Notes: generated from the letters alone by a model not told the origin. 62,528 nt of DNA from Clostridia bacterium (GCA_017407205.1 JAFQXA010000018.1:1-62528), one strand, 5' to 3'. Positions 20,641 to 29,601 are shown, numbered from the stretch's first letter. Made by a program: numbers and translations.

Positions 20641-21205
20641 AAATCGAAGATTTCTCTTCCTCAAGCGTGAATTTCCACTTACAGCAACAACTGCTGTCCG
20701 TAATGACAGGATAACAGCTCAGACACTCGCAGGAAAACCTGCTGTCGATCGTTTTTGCAAAGCCCTCATACTCAATTATCCCTACCGACCTGCACGGATG
20801 AAGCGGCATTCCCTTTCTTTCCCTTGCCCTCTGCACTCTGCAATCCACCGAAGTATAGATCAAAGTATTTCCGTCGATTTCAAAAGTATCGTTATTCATG
20901 CTCGCCCAAAGCCTGAGCTCCAATGCCTTTTTAAGCCCATCTATCCCCGGATGCTCACAAAGAGACAGGAACTCCTTTATACGCTTTGCCTCAATAACGG
21001 TAAAACGTCGCCATGCTTCCTCATCATGATATATGGCCTCCTCCATGCCGCACTTTTTCTCGACCGACTGAAACCATACACCGTCCATCGCAATCCAATT
21101 TTTTGCACCCATCTCGATAAGCTCAATCAATTCTTCTTTGCTGTATCGGGAAAGCTTTTCAAAATTCTTTTTATTACAGCTCATACATTTTCCTTTTGGT
21201 TTCAT
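20639..21205 (-). CDS. Cysteine-rich cytosolic protein, DUF6125-like
   Basis: 188 residues from the ATG at 21205, which is preceded by a G-rich ribosome binding site (GGGGGGAAATAT); a frame open further upstream runs into repeat DNA and is not favoured. No signal or membrane segment. Conserved-looking features are W-RF..E..RI.EFL in the middle and a C-terminal block CRVQRARERKGM, PCRSVGIIEYEGFA, then CECLSCYPV and a CCC triplet, at least nine Cys in all, suggesting a metal or cofactor site like that of 4-vinyl-reductase-type or thiazoline-hydrolase-like folds. I recall this pattern as DUF6125, but the number is from memory. Its role is unknown. It is bracketed by repeat elements on both sides. 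Confidence 0.6.
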   Translation of the reverse strand: MKPKGKCMSCNKKNFEKLSRYSKEELIELIEMGAKNWIAMDGVWFQSVEKKCGMEEAIYHDEEAWRRFTVIEAKRIKEFLSLCEHPGIDGLKKALELRLWASMNNDTFEIDGNTLIYTSVDCRVQRARERKGMPLHPCRSVGIIEYEGFAKTIDSRFSCECLSCYPVITDSSCCCKWKFTLEEEKSSI

Positions 21206-21275
21206 ATATTTCCCCCCTGCTTGTTTTTGGCGACTTTTTTCAAAAAGTCGATGGGGCCTTAGGGGCAATGCCCCT
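21206..21275 (-). repeat. Composite element, modules 1-3 (minus orientation), between ksgA and the Cys-rich gene
   Basis: Reading the minus strand from ksgA: AGGGGCATTGCCCCT (21261-21275, overlapping two bases of the ksgA stop), then CGACTTTTTGAAAAAAGTCG (21231-21250), then CCAAAAACAAGCAGG running into the ribosome binding site of the next gene. The same three modules in the same order lie after the PBP gene (25593), pfkA (51725), murA (54369 downwards) and the SDR gene (60799). Confidence 0.75.
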
Positions 21276-22068
21276 AATACAGCACACTCAGCAATCTCTC
21301 AAAACCGTCAATGTCCACAGCCTCCGCCCTTACGGTCTTGGGGAGGGAGGCTTTTTCGAGTATGTTTTCTGCTTCCTCACGTGTGAGGTTCATTGCCATT
21401 AAGTTGTTGACAAGTGTTTTTCTTCGCATTGAGAATGCACAGTTTAAAAGATGCATCATTTTTTGGTTGTCTTTAACTTCTTTTTTGCACTCCAAATGCA
21501 CGACGACGGAATCAACATCGGGCATTGGATAATAGTCAGAGGGCGACAGGTCGGCAATCTTCTTTATCGCGCAGCTTCTTTTTGCAAGAACGGTAAGCGG
21601 TCCGTACTTCTTTGAGCCTTCTTTTTCAAAAAAGCGCTGTCCTGCTTCCTTTTGAAGCATGAGCGTCATGGAGTCAATCCTGTCTGCACAGCAAAGAAGC
21701 TTTAAAGAGATGGGAGTTGTGACATAATAGGGCAGGTTTGCAGCAACGCTGAAGCGTTCACCGTCAAAGAGGCCATCGATGTCCGTATCAAGAAAATCCT
21801 CATGGATGAGCGTGACAGCGGGAAGCTCGTTTCGTATGACATTCGCCATCTTTTCGTCTATCTCGACCGCAACAACGCTTTTTGCCGTGTGTGCAAGCCT
21901 TTTTGTGAGCGCACCCAAGCCGGGCCCTATCTCAAGAACGTTTTTCCCCTCGATCGTGGCTTCCTTAACAATTCTGTCCGCCACGGCTGCGTTTACCAAA
22001 AAGTTCTGTCCGAGTGCCTTGTTTGGGACTATTTCGTATTTTTGAAGAAGTGCTTTTGTTTCTGTCAT
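21274..22068 (-). CDS. ksgA: 16S rRNA dimethyladenosine transferase
   Basis: 264 residues (RsmA/KsgA). It dimethylates two adjacent adenines in the 3'-terminal helix of 16S rRNA during 30S maturation. Signatures: KALGQNFLVN at the N-terminus, SAM motif I VLEIGPGLGALTKRLA, VAVEIDEKM, and catalytic motif IV AANLPYYVTTPI. The C-terminal helical domain ends MNLTREEAENILEKASLPKTVRAEAVDIDGFERL. Its ATG overlaps the stop of the upstream yabE-like gene (ATGA, 22065-22068), so the two are translationally coupled. In Bacillus the order is yabE, rnmV, ksgA; rnmV is absent here. Confidence 0.95.
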   Translation of the reverse strand: MTETKALLQKYEIVPNKALGQNFLVNAAVADRIVKEATIEGKNVLEIGPGLGALTKRLAHTAKSVVAVEIDEKMANVIRNELPAVTLIHEDFLDTDIDGLFDGERFSVAANLPYYVTTPISLKLLCCADRIDSMTLMLQKEAGQRFFEKEGSKKYGPLTVLAKRSCAIKKIADLSPSDYYPMPDVDSVVVHLECKKEVKDNQKMMHLLNCAFSMRRKTLVNNLMAMNLTREEAENILEKASLPKTVRAEAVDIDGFERLLSVLY

Positions 22069-23306
22069 TTTTTAAGCTTTACCAATATGGTGACGTTTCT
22101 CTTTCGTCCCCAGCGCGTACATTCTTTTTCCGTATTGAAGAACAGGTCAAGCTGATTTACGCGCCTGCCGTTTTCAAAGCGGTTGCGGAAAGCACCCGTA
22201 TCAAGAGCCGTGCCGTAGCCGTAATTCTTTACATATATCTGTGAATAATAGGGAATGTACTGGGGCGTTACCGCTATTGTTCCAAGCTTGGGAACGGTAC
22301 CCATCGCAGTTATCGGGTCCCCCGAATATGCGGTGATATAATCGACCTTCATCTCCACCCAGCCGTTAACGCCTGCCTTGGGCGGTTCCTTGTACTCACG
22401 CCATTCACCGACATAATTTGTCTGATACCGTGTTTTGGAGCCGACATTCGTTACCTGATCAACAGCCTCCTTGAGGACCACCCTGTCCACAATCTCGCGT
22501 GAAAAGAGTATGCCGTCTTTATAAGTTATTCGCCTTGTTATGAGCTTTTCACCGTTCGAGCCTTTAACCACTACCTTGCTCTGCCCCTTATACATACTTG
22601 GGTCCTTCACGGTAACCTCATTAAATTCAAGCTCCTCATACGAGCTTTTGTACTCGACCTCAACATCCGTATGTATGATCTTCATGCCTGCTTCAACATC
22701 TGCAAACGGAAGTGCGCTGAGCTCATCGTCGGTATCGTGTTCAACGCCTGCAAGCACGAGTGCATCGCCTACCGTTCCGTCCGTCATCTTCACTATTGTG
22801 ACCTTGTTCTGCGATTCGACCGCAACGGGGAACGCACGAAAAATGCTTATAACCATGCCCTGCTCAAGCTCATCGCTCTTTGAGCATGAGAGTATGTCGT
22901 TCGGCTCAGGCATAACGCCTTGGGCGTATAAAAATTTGCCCACCGTTGTACGCTTTGCACTGTACTCGGTTTTTTTGCCGTCAATTTCCAGAACCACATC
23001 GACTCGCAAGTCCGGCACAAAGAGCGAAACCGTACAAAAAAGTGCCGATACGCATAAAGCAACAAGCAAAACGGCATCCACCGTTTTAAGCATATATACA
23101 TATGCTTTCGGCTTGCTTTCCGTTTCTTTGCCTACTCGCTTTTCCGCCCTTGGCTGCTTTTCTTTCCTTGCCCGTTTTTCTTTCTCTTTGAACTTGACAT
23201 CAAAAACGGTTTCTATACCGTCCTTCAAGGTCGCAAATAAAGCTTTCAGCCACAGAAAGCGTACTTTTTCGTTTTTAATTTCAGTTTCGGGTTTAAGTTT
23301 TTCCAA
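22065..23306 (-). CDS. YabE-like G5/3D-domain cell wall protein
   Basis: 413 residues. A basic cytoplasmic N-terminus of about 70 residues is followed by a membrane helix (about 73-93), two DUF348 ubiquitin-like repeats (from VVLEIDGKKTEY; second around VESQNKVTIVKMTDGTVGDAL), a G5 domain (VEVEYKSSYEELEF to ITRRITYKDG) and a C-terminal 3D domain with AYSGDPITAMGTVPKLGTIAV, YYSQIYVKNYGYG and ALDTGAF. This is the YabE/Rpf-like architecture: a putative lytic transglycosylase or wall remodeller outside the membrane. The three Asp of the 3D box (Y..GDP, LDTG, QLDLFF) are present. The long charged N-terminal extension is more than most relatives have. Confidence 0.87.
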   Translation of the reverse strand: MEKLKPETEIKNEKVRFLWLKALFATLKDGIETVFDVKFKEKEKRARKEKQPRAEKRVGKETESKPKAYVYMLKTVDAVLLVALCVSALFCTVSLFVPDLRVDVVLEIDGKKTEYSAKRTTVGKFLYAQGVMPEPNDILSCSKSDELEQGMVISIFRAFPVAVESQNKVTIVKMTDGTVGDALVLAGVEHDTDDELSALPFADVEAGMKIIHTDVEVEYKSSYEELEFNEVTVKDPSMYKGQSKVVVKGSNGEKLITRRITYKDGILFSREIVDRVVLKEAVDQVTNVGSKTRYQTNYVGEWREYKEPPKAGVNGWVEMKVDYITAYSGDPITAMGTVPKLGTIAVTPQYIPYYSQIYVKNYGYGTALDTGAFRNRFENGRRVNQLDLFFNTEKECTRWGRKRNVTILVKLKK

Positions 23307-23392
23307 TATGAACGCCTCCTACCCGAGGATAATTTTATATGATGCCCCCCGTATCTGTCAAATTAACGGATTGTTACAAATATATAACAGGC

Positions 23393-23422
23393 TTTACAGG
23401 GTATTCACCTGGGATTTATAAT
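23393..23422 (+). promoter_or_regulatory. Promoter of the PBP gene
   Basis: TTTACA (23393-23398), 18 bases, TATAAT (23417-23422), 30 bases before the ATG. Good sigma-A match. Confidence 0.65.
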
Positions 23423-23452
23423 ATAAGTATCTATTTCTTTGCGAGGTTTTAA

Positions 23453-25582
23453 ATGAAGCGTATAATTGCTTGTTTACTTATATTGGTTACAATTCTTTCC
23501 GTAATCGGATGCAAAAAGGCACCCGAAGATATTTTCTACCGCTTTTTCTCGTATATGCAGGAGGGCGAATACGGCTCTGCATACGAGCTTTTGTCCGATT
23601 CTTGCAAGAACGAAACGGACGAAGTGCGTACAAACCGTATAACAAAGGAAGAATTCATAAACAAGCACACAGCGACGTTTGACGCGCTTGAAGTCACGGA
23701 TATAATATATTCCGATCTGAAGGTCGAAAGCGGTCAGAAGTTCATGACGGCAACATACACGGCAAAATACTGTTCGGAAACTACTCAGGACTTTGTGAAC
23801 AGCTTCACCGTGTCCGCCTCGTTCAGGGACAACAGATGGGGCATTGACTGGTCGCCTGCACTTATTTTCCCCGAAATGCAATGGGGCGATACAATAAGAA
23901 TAACCACGCTTTCGGCTAAGCGCGGTGAAATAATAGCTGACGGAGCAGCACTTGCAACAAATGAAGGAATAATATCCGTATACGCAATGCCTTCAAAAAT
24001 CGAGGACGAGGAAGCCTTCTTTAAATCAGCTTCACACCTGCTTGACATGACAAAGGAGGATCTGAAAAAGTGCCTTGAAAAAGTCTACAATGATGTAGCC
24101 GTACTCAAGGAATTCTATCAGGGCGAGCTTTCAGATACGCTCAAAGAGTCACTTTCAAAAATTGAAGGCGTCGGCATAGACTACGGCAACTACGGCACAT
24201 ACAGGGATTATCCGCTTTCAGAAACCCTTGCCCACATAGTGGGCTATGTCGGTCCCCTGACCGCCCCGACAGATGACGAGCTCAAGCAAAAAATCGAAGC
24301 GCTGAACGAGGGCAGAACCAAGGTTGACGGACTTTATAATCCCGACTCCAAGGTGGGCAAAACAGGGCTTGAGCTTCAGTATGAAAAGGAGCTTCGCGGC
24401 AGGGACGGACGAATGATTTTCATACGCACGAGCGAAGGTACAAACAGGAAGACTTTATACTCCGTTCCTGTTCAAAACGGTCTTGATATTGAGCTCACAA
24501 TCGATATTGAGCTTCAAAACAGGCTTGAAGAGGTAATGAGGCTTGTCCTTTTCGGCGAAACAACCGCAGGTGCGGTTATTGTCATGAATCCCAAAACGGG
24601 CGAGATACAGGCAATGACCTCTTATCCGTCCTACGACCTCAATTCTTTTGCACGCGGTATGACATCAACTGAGTATTCCGCTCTCACGGAAGATGCCGCA
24701 AAACCGCTTTTCAACCGTATAACCCAAGGTCTTTATCCGCCCGGCTCGGTTTTGAAGTCATTTGTTGCTGCAGCGCTTATTGACACGAACACGCTTTCAC
24801 CAAGCTATGTATTTGAAGGCAGGATTGAGGACGATTATTGGCTTCCGACAGAGTACGGCACATGGATATGGCCTGCTATTAAAAGAAGCGAGATGAATGT
24901 GCGTACAACACCGCTTAATATGCACAATGCAATAATCACTTCGGACAATATTTATTTTGCAAACGGAGCTTTAAGGCTTGGCGAGGACAAGCTCTTCCCC
25001 TACCTTGAAAACCTCGGTCTTGAGGAAGCTGTCCCCTTTGATGTGACCGTTTCACAGCCCCAGCTTTTGAACGAAGACACCGAGCTCACGCTCAAGCTTC
25101 TCGCCGACAGCGGTTACGGTCAGGGCGAAATACTCGTAACTCCGCTTCAGCTTGCGGCAACATTCTCCGCCTTTGCCAACCGCGGTGATATAGTTATGCC
25201 GAGAGTTGTCAAAAATTTAAGGCAGTCCGACGGTATACTTTCGGACGTGGTAAGCTCAACGGAAAAAACAATATGGCGTGAAAACGTAATCTCCGACTAC
25301 GCAGTATCTACGATCCGCCCGATGCTTGAGCACGTTGTAAGCCGTGACTACAACGGTACGGGCCACCAGCTTAAAGTCAAAGGCTGTACGGTTGCCGCCA
25401 AGACAGGTACTGCGGAAATCGGAAGCGACAAGAGCCGCGAAATTGCCTGGTTTGCAGGCTTCAGGACGGACGTTGACGAAAAAGATGAACGCCTCGTGCT
25501 CGTCATGCTCGAAGTCCCTTCGACCAAGGAATACAGCTCTCTCAAGTTCGATATCGCAAGAGAACTTCTTAAAATGTCGTGA
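23453..25582 (+). CDS. Lipoprotein class B penicillin-binding protein with MecA-type N-terminal domain
   Basis: 709 residues. The lipobox SVIGC (Cys20) follows a short signal, so it is a lipoprotein rather than an anchored protein. Residues about 25-145 form the NTF2-like MecA_N domain (DIFYRFFSYMQEGEYGSAYELLS), followed by the PBP dimerisation domain (RGEIIADGAALATNEG, then GLELQYEKELRGRDG) and the transpeptidase domain. The three catalytic motifs are present: S432-x-x-K435 in PPGSVLKSF, S497-D-N499, and K650-T-G652. It crosslinks peptidoglycan outside the membrane. Relatives (B. subtilis PbpC, staphylococcal PBP2a, enterococcal PBP5) often bind beta-lactams weakly; whether this one does is unknown. 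No fem or regulatory genes are adjacent. A composite repeat follows the stop. Confidence 0.92.
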   Translation: MKRIIACLLILVTILSVIGCKKAPEDIFYRFFSYMQEGEYGSAYELLSDSCKNETDEVRTNRITKEEFINKHTATFDALEVTDIIYSDLKVESGQKFMTATYTAKYCSETTQDFVNSFTVSASFRDNRWGIDWSPALIFPEMQWGDTIRITTLSAKRGEIIADGAALATNEGIISVYAMPSKIEDEEAFFKSASHLLDMTKEDLKKCLEKVYNDVAVLKEFYQGELSDTLKESLSKIEGVGIDYGNYGTYRDYPLSETLAHIVGYVGPLTAPTDDELKQKIEALNEGRTKVDGLYNPDSKVGKTGLELQYEKELRGRDGRMIFIRTSEGTNRKTLYSVPVQNGLDIELTIDIELQNRLEEVMRLVLFGETTAGAVIVMNPKTGEIQAMTSYPSYDLNSFARGMTSTEYSALTEDAAKPLFNRITQGLYPPGSVLKSFVAAALIDTNTLSPSYVFEGRIEDDYWLPTEYGTWIWPAIKRSEMNVRTTPLNMHNAIITSDNIYFANGALRLGEDKLFPYLENLGLEEAVPFDVTVSQPQLLNEDTELTLKLLADSGYGQGEILVTPLQLAATFSAFANRGDIVMPRVVKNLRQSDGILSDVVSSTEKTIWRENVISDYAVSTIRPMLEHVVSRDYNGTGHQLKVKGCTVAAKTGTAEIGSDKSREIAWFAGFRTDVDEKDERLVLVMLEVPSTKEYSSLKFDIARELLKMS

Positions 25583-25592
25583 GTTCTTTTGA

Positions 25593-25741
25593 GGGGCTCT
25601 GCCCCCACCCCCCGCCGACTTTTTGCCAAAAAGTCGTCAAAAACAAGTAGAATAAATATATATTCGCCCTCCGTCAATACGGTGACGGAGGGCGAATTTT
25701 CATGTAGCACTTATTCATTATTCATTATAAGTTATAACTTT
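25593..25741. repeat. Composite element, modules 1-5, between PBP and RHH genes
   Basis: A complete copy on the plus strand: GGGGCTCTGCCCC (25593-25605), CGACTTTTTGCCAAAAAGTCG split as 9-bp arms (25616-25636), linker TCAAAAACAAG, a perfect 15-bp terminator stem starting ATTCGCCCTCCG (25662-25676 with 25683-25697) with TTTTCATG after it, and the tail ACTTATTCATTATTCAT then AAGTTATAACTT (25709-25741). The tail supplies the last codons and stop of the minus-strand RHH gene. Confidence 0.8.
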
Positions 25742-25932
25742 AATTCGAGCGGTGCATCGAGTTCGTCAGACACGTACTTACCGTTCTTTTTGCGTTGGCG
25801 GACGCACTCTGTGAGGAGATATTCTATTTGTCCGTTCACGCTTCGAAAATCGTCCTCCGCCCATGATGCGATTGCATCGTAGAGCTTAGCGGACAGGCGA
25901 AGCGGAACCAGCTTTTTCTCTTTATCGTTCAT
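25732..25932 (-). CDS. Arc-type ribbon-helix-helix DNA-binding protein
   Basis: 66 residues. The first 45 match an Arc/MetJ ribbon-helix-helix: a beta strand LVPLRLSAK, helix [12 protein letters not shown], then [19 protein letters not shown]. Such proteins bind DNA as dimers, often to tandem palindromes, and commonly repress their own operon. It starts one base after the stop of the SPFH gene, without a clear ribosome binding site of its own, so it is likely translated by coupling. The doubled TGATATCA palindrome upstream of the SPFH gene is a plausible operator. No toxin gene is adjacent, so it is probably the regulator of the SPFH operon rather than an antitoxin. Confidence 0.75.
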   Translation of the reverse strand: MNDKEKKLVPLRLSAKLYDAIASWAEDDFRSVNGQIEYLLTECVRQRKKNGKYVSDELDAPLELKL

Positions 25933-25933
25933 A

Positions 25934-26956
25934 TCAATACAAGCTTCCCGTGTTTACTATGGGCTGTGCGTCGTGGTTGCCGCAAAGTACAACGAGAAGG
26001 TTTGATACCATGGCGGCCTTGCGTTCCTCGTCAAGCGTTACGATTTCGTTCTCATTAAGGCGTTCAAGTGCCATTTCCACCATGCCTACTGCACCGTCAA
26101 CAATCATCTTTCGGGCATCTATAATAGCGGATGCCTGCTGGCGCTGGAGCATTACCGCCGCAATTTCCGGAGCGTATGCAAGGTATGTTATGCGAGCCTC
26201 CAGAATTTCAATGCCTGCTTCGTCAACTCTTGCCTGTATCTCGTCACGGATACGGCCTGCAACCGTATCACTTGAACCGCGCAGGCTTCCCTCGTCCGCT
26301 ACACCGTCACCCGTCGTGTCAACATTGGGTGCTACATCGTAAGGGTATATGCGTACTATGTTGCGAAGTGCGCTGTCGCACTGCAAGGACAGGAATTCCT
26401 TATAGTTGTCAACATTGAAAACAGCCTTTGCAGTGTCAACTATTCGCCATGTAACCGCAATACCTATTTCAACAGGATTACCAAGACAATCGTTTATCTT
26501 CTGGCGGTTGTTGTTGAGTGTCATTATTTTGAGCGATATCTTATTGTTCGTAGTCTCAAGATTTACCGTTGCGCCCGACTGCAAAGCCGTCATAACAGGA
26601 TTTGTGTGTGTCTGCACATCACCGCTCTGATTGAGGCGTGTTTTTGAAGCAGGGTTCACGCTCCCACAGAAAGGATTTACAAAGTAAAATCCGTCACCCT
26701 TCAATGTGCCGATGTATTTACCGAAAAGAGTCAATACCAATGCCTCCTGCGGCTTTAATACGCGCAAGCCCAAAAGCGGAAACCAGCCAAGCGATATGAT
26801 AAGTATACCTATTATCATCAAAGCAGGACCCCCACCGTATTCTTCAAGCAACATTCCGCCGTAAATCGTCATAGCAAGACCCAAAAGCCAAAAAAGTATG
26901 GTCAAAATCATTACCGCCATACCGTTCTTTTTCTTTGATAAAACTTTCTCTGTCAT
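25934..26956 (-). CDS. SPFH/Band 7 domain membrane protein
   Basis: 340 residues. Two N-terminal membrane helices (about 13-36 and 43-64) are followed by an SPFH domain from [31 protein letters not shown], through [24 protein letters not shown], to [27 protein letters not shown], and a helical tail. SPFH proteins oligomerise into membrane scaffolds that organise proteases or lipid domains. The gene is translationally coupled to a downstream RHH protein. AAGGAGATG lies before the ATG. Its partner protease, if any, is not in the window. Confidence 0.87.
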   Translation of the reverse strand: MTEKVLSKKKNGMAVMILTILFWLLGLAMTIYGGMLLEEYGGGPALMIIGILIISLGWFPLLGLRVLKPQEALVLTLFGKYIGTLKGDGFYFVNPFCGSVNPASKTRLNQSGDVQTHTNPVMTALQSGATVNLETTNNKISLKIMTLNNNRQKINDCLGNPVEIGIAVTWRIVDTAKAVFNVDNYKEFLSLQCDSALRNIVRIYPYDVAPNVDTTGDGVADEGSLRGSSDTVAGRIRDEIQARVDEAGIEILEARITYLAYAPEIAAVMLQRQQASAIIDARKMIVDGAVGMVEMALERLNENEIVTLDEERKAAMVSNLLVVLCGNHDAQPIVNTGSLY

Positions 26957-26975
26957 AAAATCATCTCCTTTAAGT

Positions 26976-26994
26976 TGATATCAAAATGATATCA
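26976..26994. promoter_or_regulatory. Doubled palindrome TGATATCA, candidate RHH operator
   Basis: Two perfect 8-bp palindromes TGATATCA (26976-26983 and 26987-26994) separated by AAA, so their centres are 11 bases apart, about one helical turn. They lie 20 bases before the SPFH start. Tandem palindromes at one-turn spacing are the usual form of ribbon-helix-helix operators, and the operon encodes such a protein. Confidence 0.6.
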
Positions 26995-27029
26995 TAAAGA
27001 AATTAGCATGTCAATACATGGGAAATAAA

Positions 27030-27059
27030 AAAGTCAGGCACTTGTTTGTACCTGACTTT
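27030..27059 (-). terminator. Terminator after nagA
   Basis: Stem AAAGTCAGG/CCTGACTTT (27030-27038, 27051-27059) directly downstream of nagA on the minus strand, followed by TTTTTT. Confidence 0.75.
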
Positions 27060-27075
27060 GAGTTTATCTGTTTAC

Positions 27076-28188
27076 TCAGACCTTTTCACCGTTGATGTAA
27101 ACTTCAAGGATATTGAGGTCATCGTCCGTCAATATGAGGTCTGCAACCTTTTCCTGTGCAACTGTGCCGACCTTGTCGGAAATGCCCATAACGGTTGCCG
27201 GGTTATAGGAAGCACAGCGAACTGCATCTTCCATGGGGATGCCGAATGAAACAGCCGTCTTCATGCAATCAAAGAGGGGTGTTGCACTGCCTGCAAGTGT
27301 GCCGTCTTTCAAGGTTGCACGGTTGCCCTTAACGATAACGTCCTGACCGCCGAGCTGATACATACCGTCAGCCATGCCGCAGGCTGAAAGCGAGTCGCTT
27401 ATAAGGCAGATACGCTTTTCACCGAACATCTTGAATGCTGCACGAACTGCACTCTCGTGAATGTGAACGCCGTCACAGATAAGCTCTGCCGTTACGTCAT
27501 CACGCTCTGCTGCTGCACCGATAACGCCGGGGTTGCGGTGTGCAAGCGGAGGCATTGCATTGTAAAGGTGTGTAACGTGGCGAGCGCCTGCTTCAAAGCC
27601 TGCTTTTGCCTCGTCATAGTCTGCATTCGTGTGTGCTTCTGCACAAACAGTCGTCTTCGAAACTTCATTTATAAAGTCAACTGCGCCTTCAAGCTCGGGA
27701 GCTATGCAGGCAATTTTAATCATGCCGTCAGCAGCCTGATTGAGGCGTGCAAACATTTCCTTATCGGGCAAGCGAAGATGCTCTGCTGCCTGTGCGCCCT
27801 TTTTCTTTTCATTGAAGAAGGGACCTTCCATTGTGATACCGACTATCTTTGCCAAGCCCTTGGGAGCTTCATCACGAAGCTGAACTGCTGTTTTGTAAGC
27901 CTTTGCAAGAACTTCTTCGGGAAGTGTCATTGATGCGGGTGAGAATGATGTAACACCGTGCTGTGCGTGATATTTTGCAATGGTCTTCAATCCTTCGTAA
28001 TCACCGTCTGAAAAATCAGCACCTGAATTGCCGTGGAAGTGGATATCGATAAGACCGGGGAGAAGATATCCGCCCTTACCGTCACCGTCCGTCTGTGATA
28101 CGGAGATGATTTCACCGTTTTCTACAAGAACGTCACCAATATGGAATTTGAAATCATTACCGAAGTATTTTACATTTGAAAACAACAT
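27076..28188 (-). CDS. nagA: N-acetylglucosamine-6-phosphate deacetylase
   Basis: 370 residues. It removes acetate from GlcNAc-6-phosphate in amino-sugar and wall recycling. Amidohydrolase fold with LLPGLIDIHFHGNSGADF (HxH metal site), the metal-binding Glu in ITMEGPFFNEKKKGAQ, AEAHTNADY and HVTHLYNAMPPLAHRNPG with the two further His, ELICDGVHIH, and the catalytic Asp in CLISDSLSACG. It is transcribed after the ROK-family gene (30 bases apart) from the promoter at 29658. nagB is not in the window. Confidence 0.95.
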   Translation of the reverse strand: MLFSNVKYFGNDFKFHIGDVLVENGEIISVSQTDGDGKGGYLLPGLIDIHFHGNSGADFSDGDYEGLKTIAKYHAQHGVTSFSPASMTLPEEVLAKAYKTAVQLRDEAPKGLAKIVGITMEGPFFNEKKKGAQAAEHLRLPDKEMFARLNQAADGMIKIACIAPELEGAVDFINEVSKTTVCAEAHTNADYDEAKAGFEAGARHVTHLYNAMPPLAHRNPGVIGAAAERDDVTAELICDGVHIHESAVRAAFKMFGEKRICLISDSLSACGMADGMYQLGGQDVIVKGNRATLKDGTLAGSATPLFDCMKTAVSFGIPMEDAVRCASYNPATVMGISDKVGTVAQEKVADLILTDDDLNILEVYINGEKV

Positions 28189-28218
28189 TTTAAAGTCCTC
28201 CTATGTATAAAGCGTGTC

Positions 28219-29601
28219 TTATTTGATTGCCGGCAAGCTTGCTGCTGCTACGCTCTGACCGACTCTGCGGATCTTTTCATCGGGAAGCATAACCGTGAGC
28301 TTTGCATAAAGCTCGGGATATTCTTCTTTCAAAACATTCTTGCAAACATCCAAAACGATGTCGCCGCCCTTGCCCGAAGTTACACGGCCAAGCAATATGA
28401 GGTAGCTCAGATCGTAGAACATTGCATAGAAGGGAAGTGTATGTCCAAGGTAGCAGCCTATGCTTTCAAAGACCTTCTGTGCACGCTCGTCATCTTCTGC
28501 CATGAGTGCCTGTACCTGCTTGAGCTTATCTGCAAGTGAAAGTGTTTCATCAAGCTCGATGCCTGCACGGGGAGCAAGCTTTATAACTGCATCCTGTGAG
28601 AAGTACTTACAGCCGACACCGATATCCGTTGACCATTCGTCCTCCATTGCTTCTTCATTCAAATCTACGGGAGCAAATGCAAGCTCATTGAGCCAGCCTG
28701 CGATATTACCGTCTTCATCAACATAACCGACAGCTTCGCTTGTGCCCATTGCCATGCCCATAACTTCGCCTGCCTGCAAGCTCATTGCGCCTGCAAGGGC
28801 TGATACGTCACCGTCATTTGCAACTACGAGGGGAACGTCACCAATTTCTTTTGCTGCGCGGATGTATATATCCTTAACCTTTTCTTCGAACTTGTCCTTG
28901 GGAACTTTCAGGAAAAGTGATGCTACCATTGTTCTGTTATCAACATAAACGCCTGCTGAGGAAACGCCGATACCGTCAACACGGGGCATTTTGCTTGCTG
29001 CCGTTTTGAACGCTTCAACTATGCCGTTGAAGTGATAATCGGGGTCCTCCGTTGTTTTGGGGAACCATACAACTTCCTCGGAGTAAACGGGCTCGCCGTC
29101 TATAACAGCGCTTACCTTACGGTCACTTCCGCCTGCATCAAAGCCGATACGGCAGCCGTCCAGGTGCTTGCCGACTGACTCTGCATGCTCATTCTCTTCG
29201 GGCTTGTTTTCATAGGGAACGGAAACCACTTCGAAAGTGCGTTCATAGACGTTTGACATAAAGTCAAAGTCAAACTTACGCTCGCCGTCTACAGAATAAA
29301 TCTCGCGGATCTTTGAAGCTATTTTTTCATTACCGCAAAGCGTTACACGGAAACCGCCCTTTGACCAGAGCATGAACTTTACGAGGCGTTCAATGTAGCG
29401 GACATCAGCCTCAAAGGACTCATCCGTGCCTATTATCTTTGTATCGAAAACCGCAACTCTTGAATTATTGCGCTCTACTGCGATTGCAAAAGGTACTGTT
29501 GCCTTCTCGGAATAAGCTTCCATCCACTTCACGCAGGGTATGAAATCCTTATCCAGTGAGGGAACGTTCTTCACATCAAAATCAATACCATAATACTTCA
29601 T
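28219..29601 (-). CDS. ROK-type sugar kinase/ASKHA protein
   Basis: 460 residues from the ATG at 29601; a TTG two codons upstream is closer to the AAGGAAG site and is an alternative. The N-terminal 150 residues have no recognised domain. The rest is an ASKHA fold: phosphate-1 GFDAGGSDRKVSAVIDG (about 152), GIGVSSAGVYVDNR, catalytic-type Asp in VVANDGDVSALAGAM, MAMGTSEAVGYVD, and a C-terminal LILLGRVTSGKGGD. The canonical ROK zinc motif (CxCGxxGCxE) is not seen. Adjacent nagA suggests an amino sugar such as GlcNAc as substrate, but a glucokinase role is equally possible. It is longer than usual ROK kinases (about 300-320). Confidence 0.72.
   Translation of the reverse strand: MKYYGIDFDVKNVPSLDKDFIPCVKWMEAYSEKATVPFAIAVERNNSRVAVFDTKIIGTDESFEADVRYIERLVKFMLWSKGGFRVTLCGNEKIASKIREIYSVDGERKFDFDFMSNVYERTFEVVSVPYENKPEENEHAESVGKHLDGCRIGFDAGGSDRKVSAVIDGEPVYSEEVVWFPKTTEDPDYHFNGIVEAFKTAASKMPRVDGIGVSSAGVYVDNRTMVASLFLKVPKDKFEEKVKDIYIRAAKEIGDVPLVVANDGDVSALAGAMSLQAGEVMGMAMGTSEAVGYVDEDGNIAGWLNELAFAPVDLNEEAMEDEWSTDIGVGCKYFSQDAVIKLAPRAGIELDETLSLADKLKQVQALMAEDDERAQKVFESIGCYLGHTLPFYAMFYDLSYLILLGRVTSGKGGDIVLDVCKNVLKEEYPELYAKLTVMLPDEKIRRVGQSVAAASLPAIK

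Noticed and set aside
20600..21262. A 220-codon plus-strand open frame opposite the Cys-rich gene
   Set aside because: It starts inside repeat DNA, has no ribosome binding site, and its translation resembles no protein; the minus-strand gene has conserved-looking Cys blocks.
22540..23421. A 293-codon plus-strand open frame opposite the yabE-like gene
   Set aside because: Ser/Thr-rich shadow of a clear minus-strand gene with G5 and 3D domains; no ribosome binding site.
25732..26956. Toxin-antitoxin system from the RHH protein and its neighbour
   Set aside because: The partner is a 340-residue SPFH membrane protein, not a small toxin; an autoregulated scaffold operon fits better.
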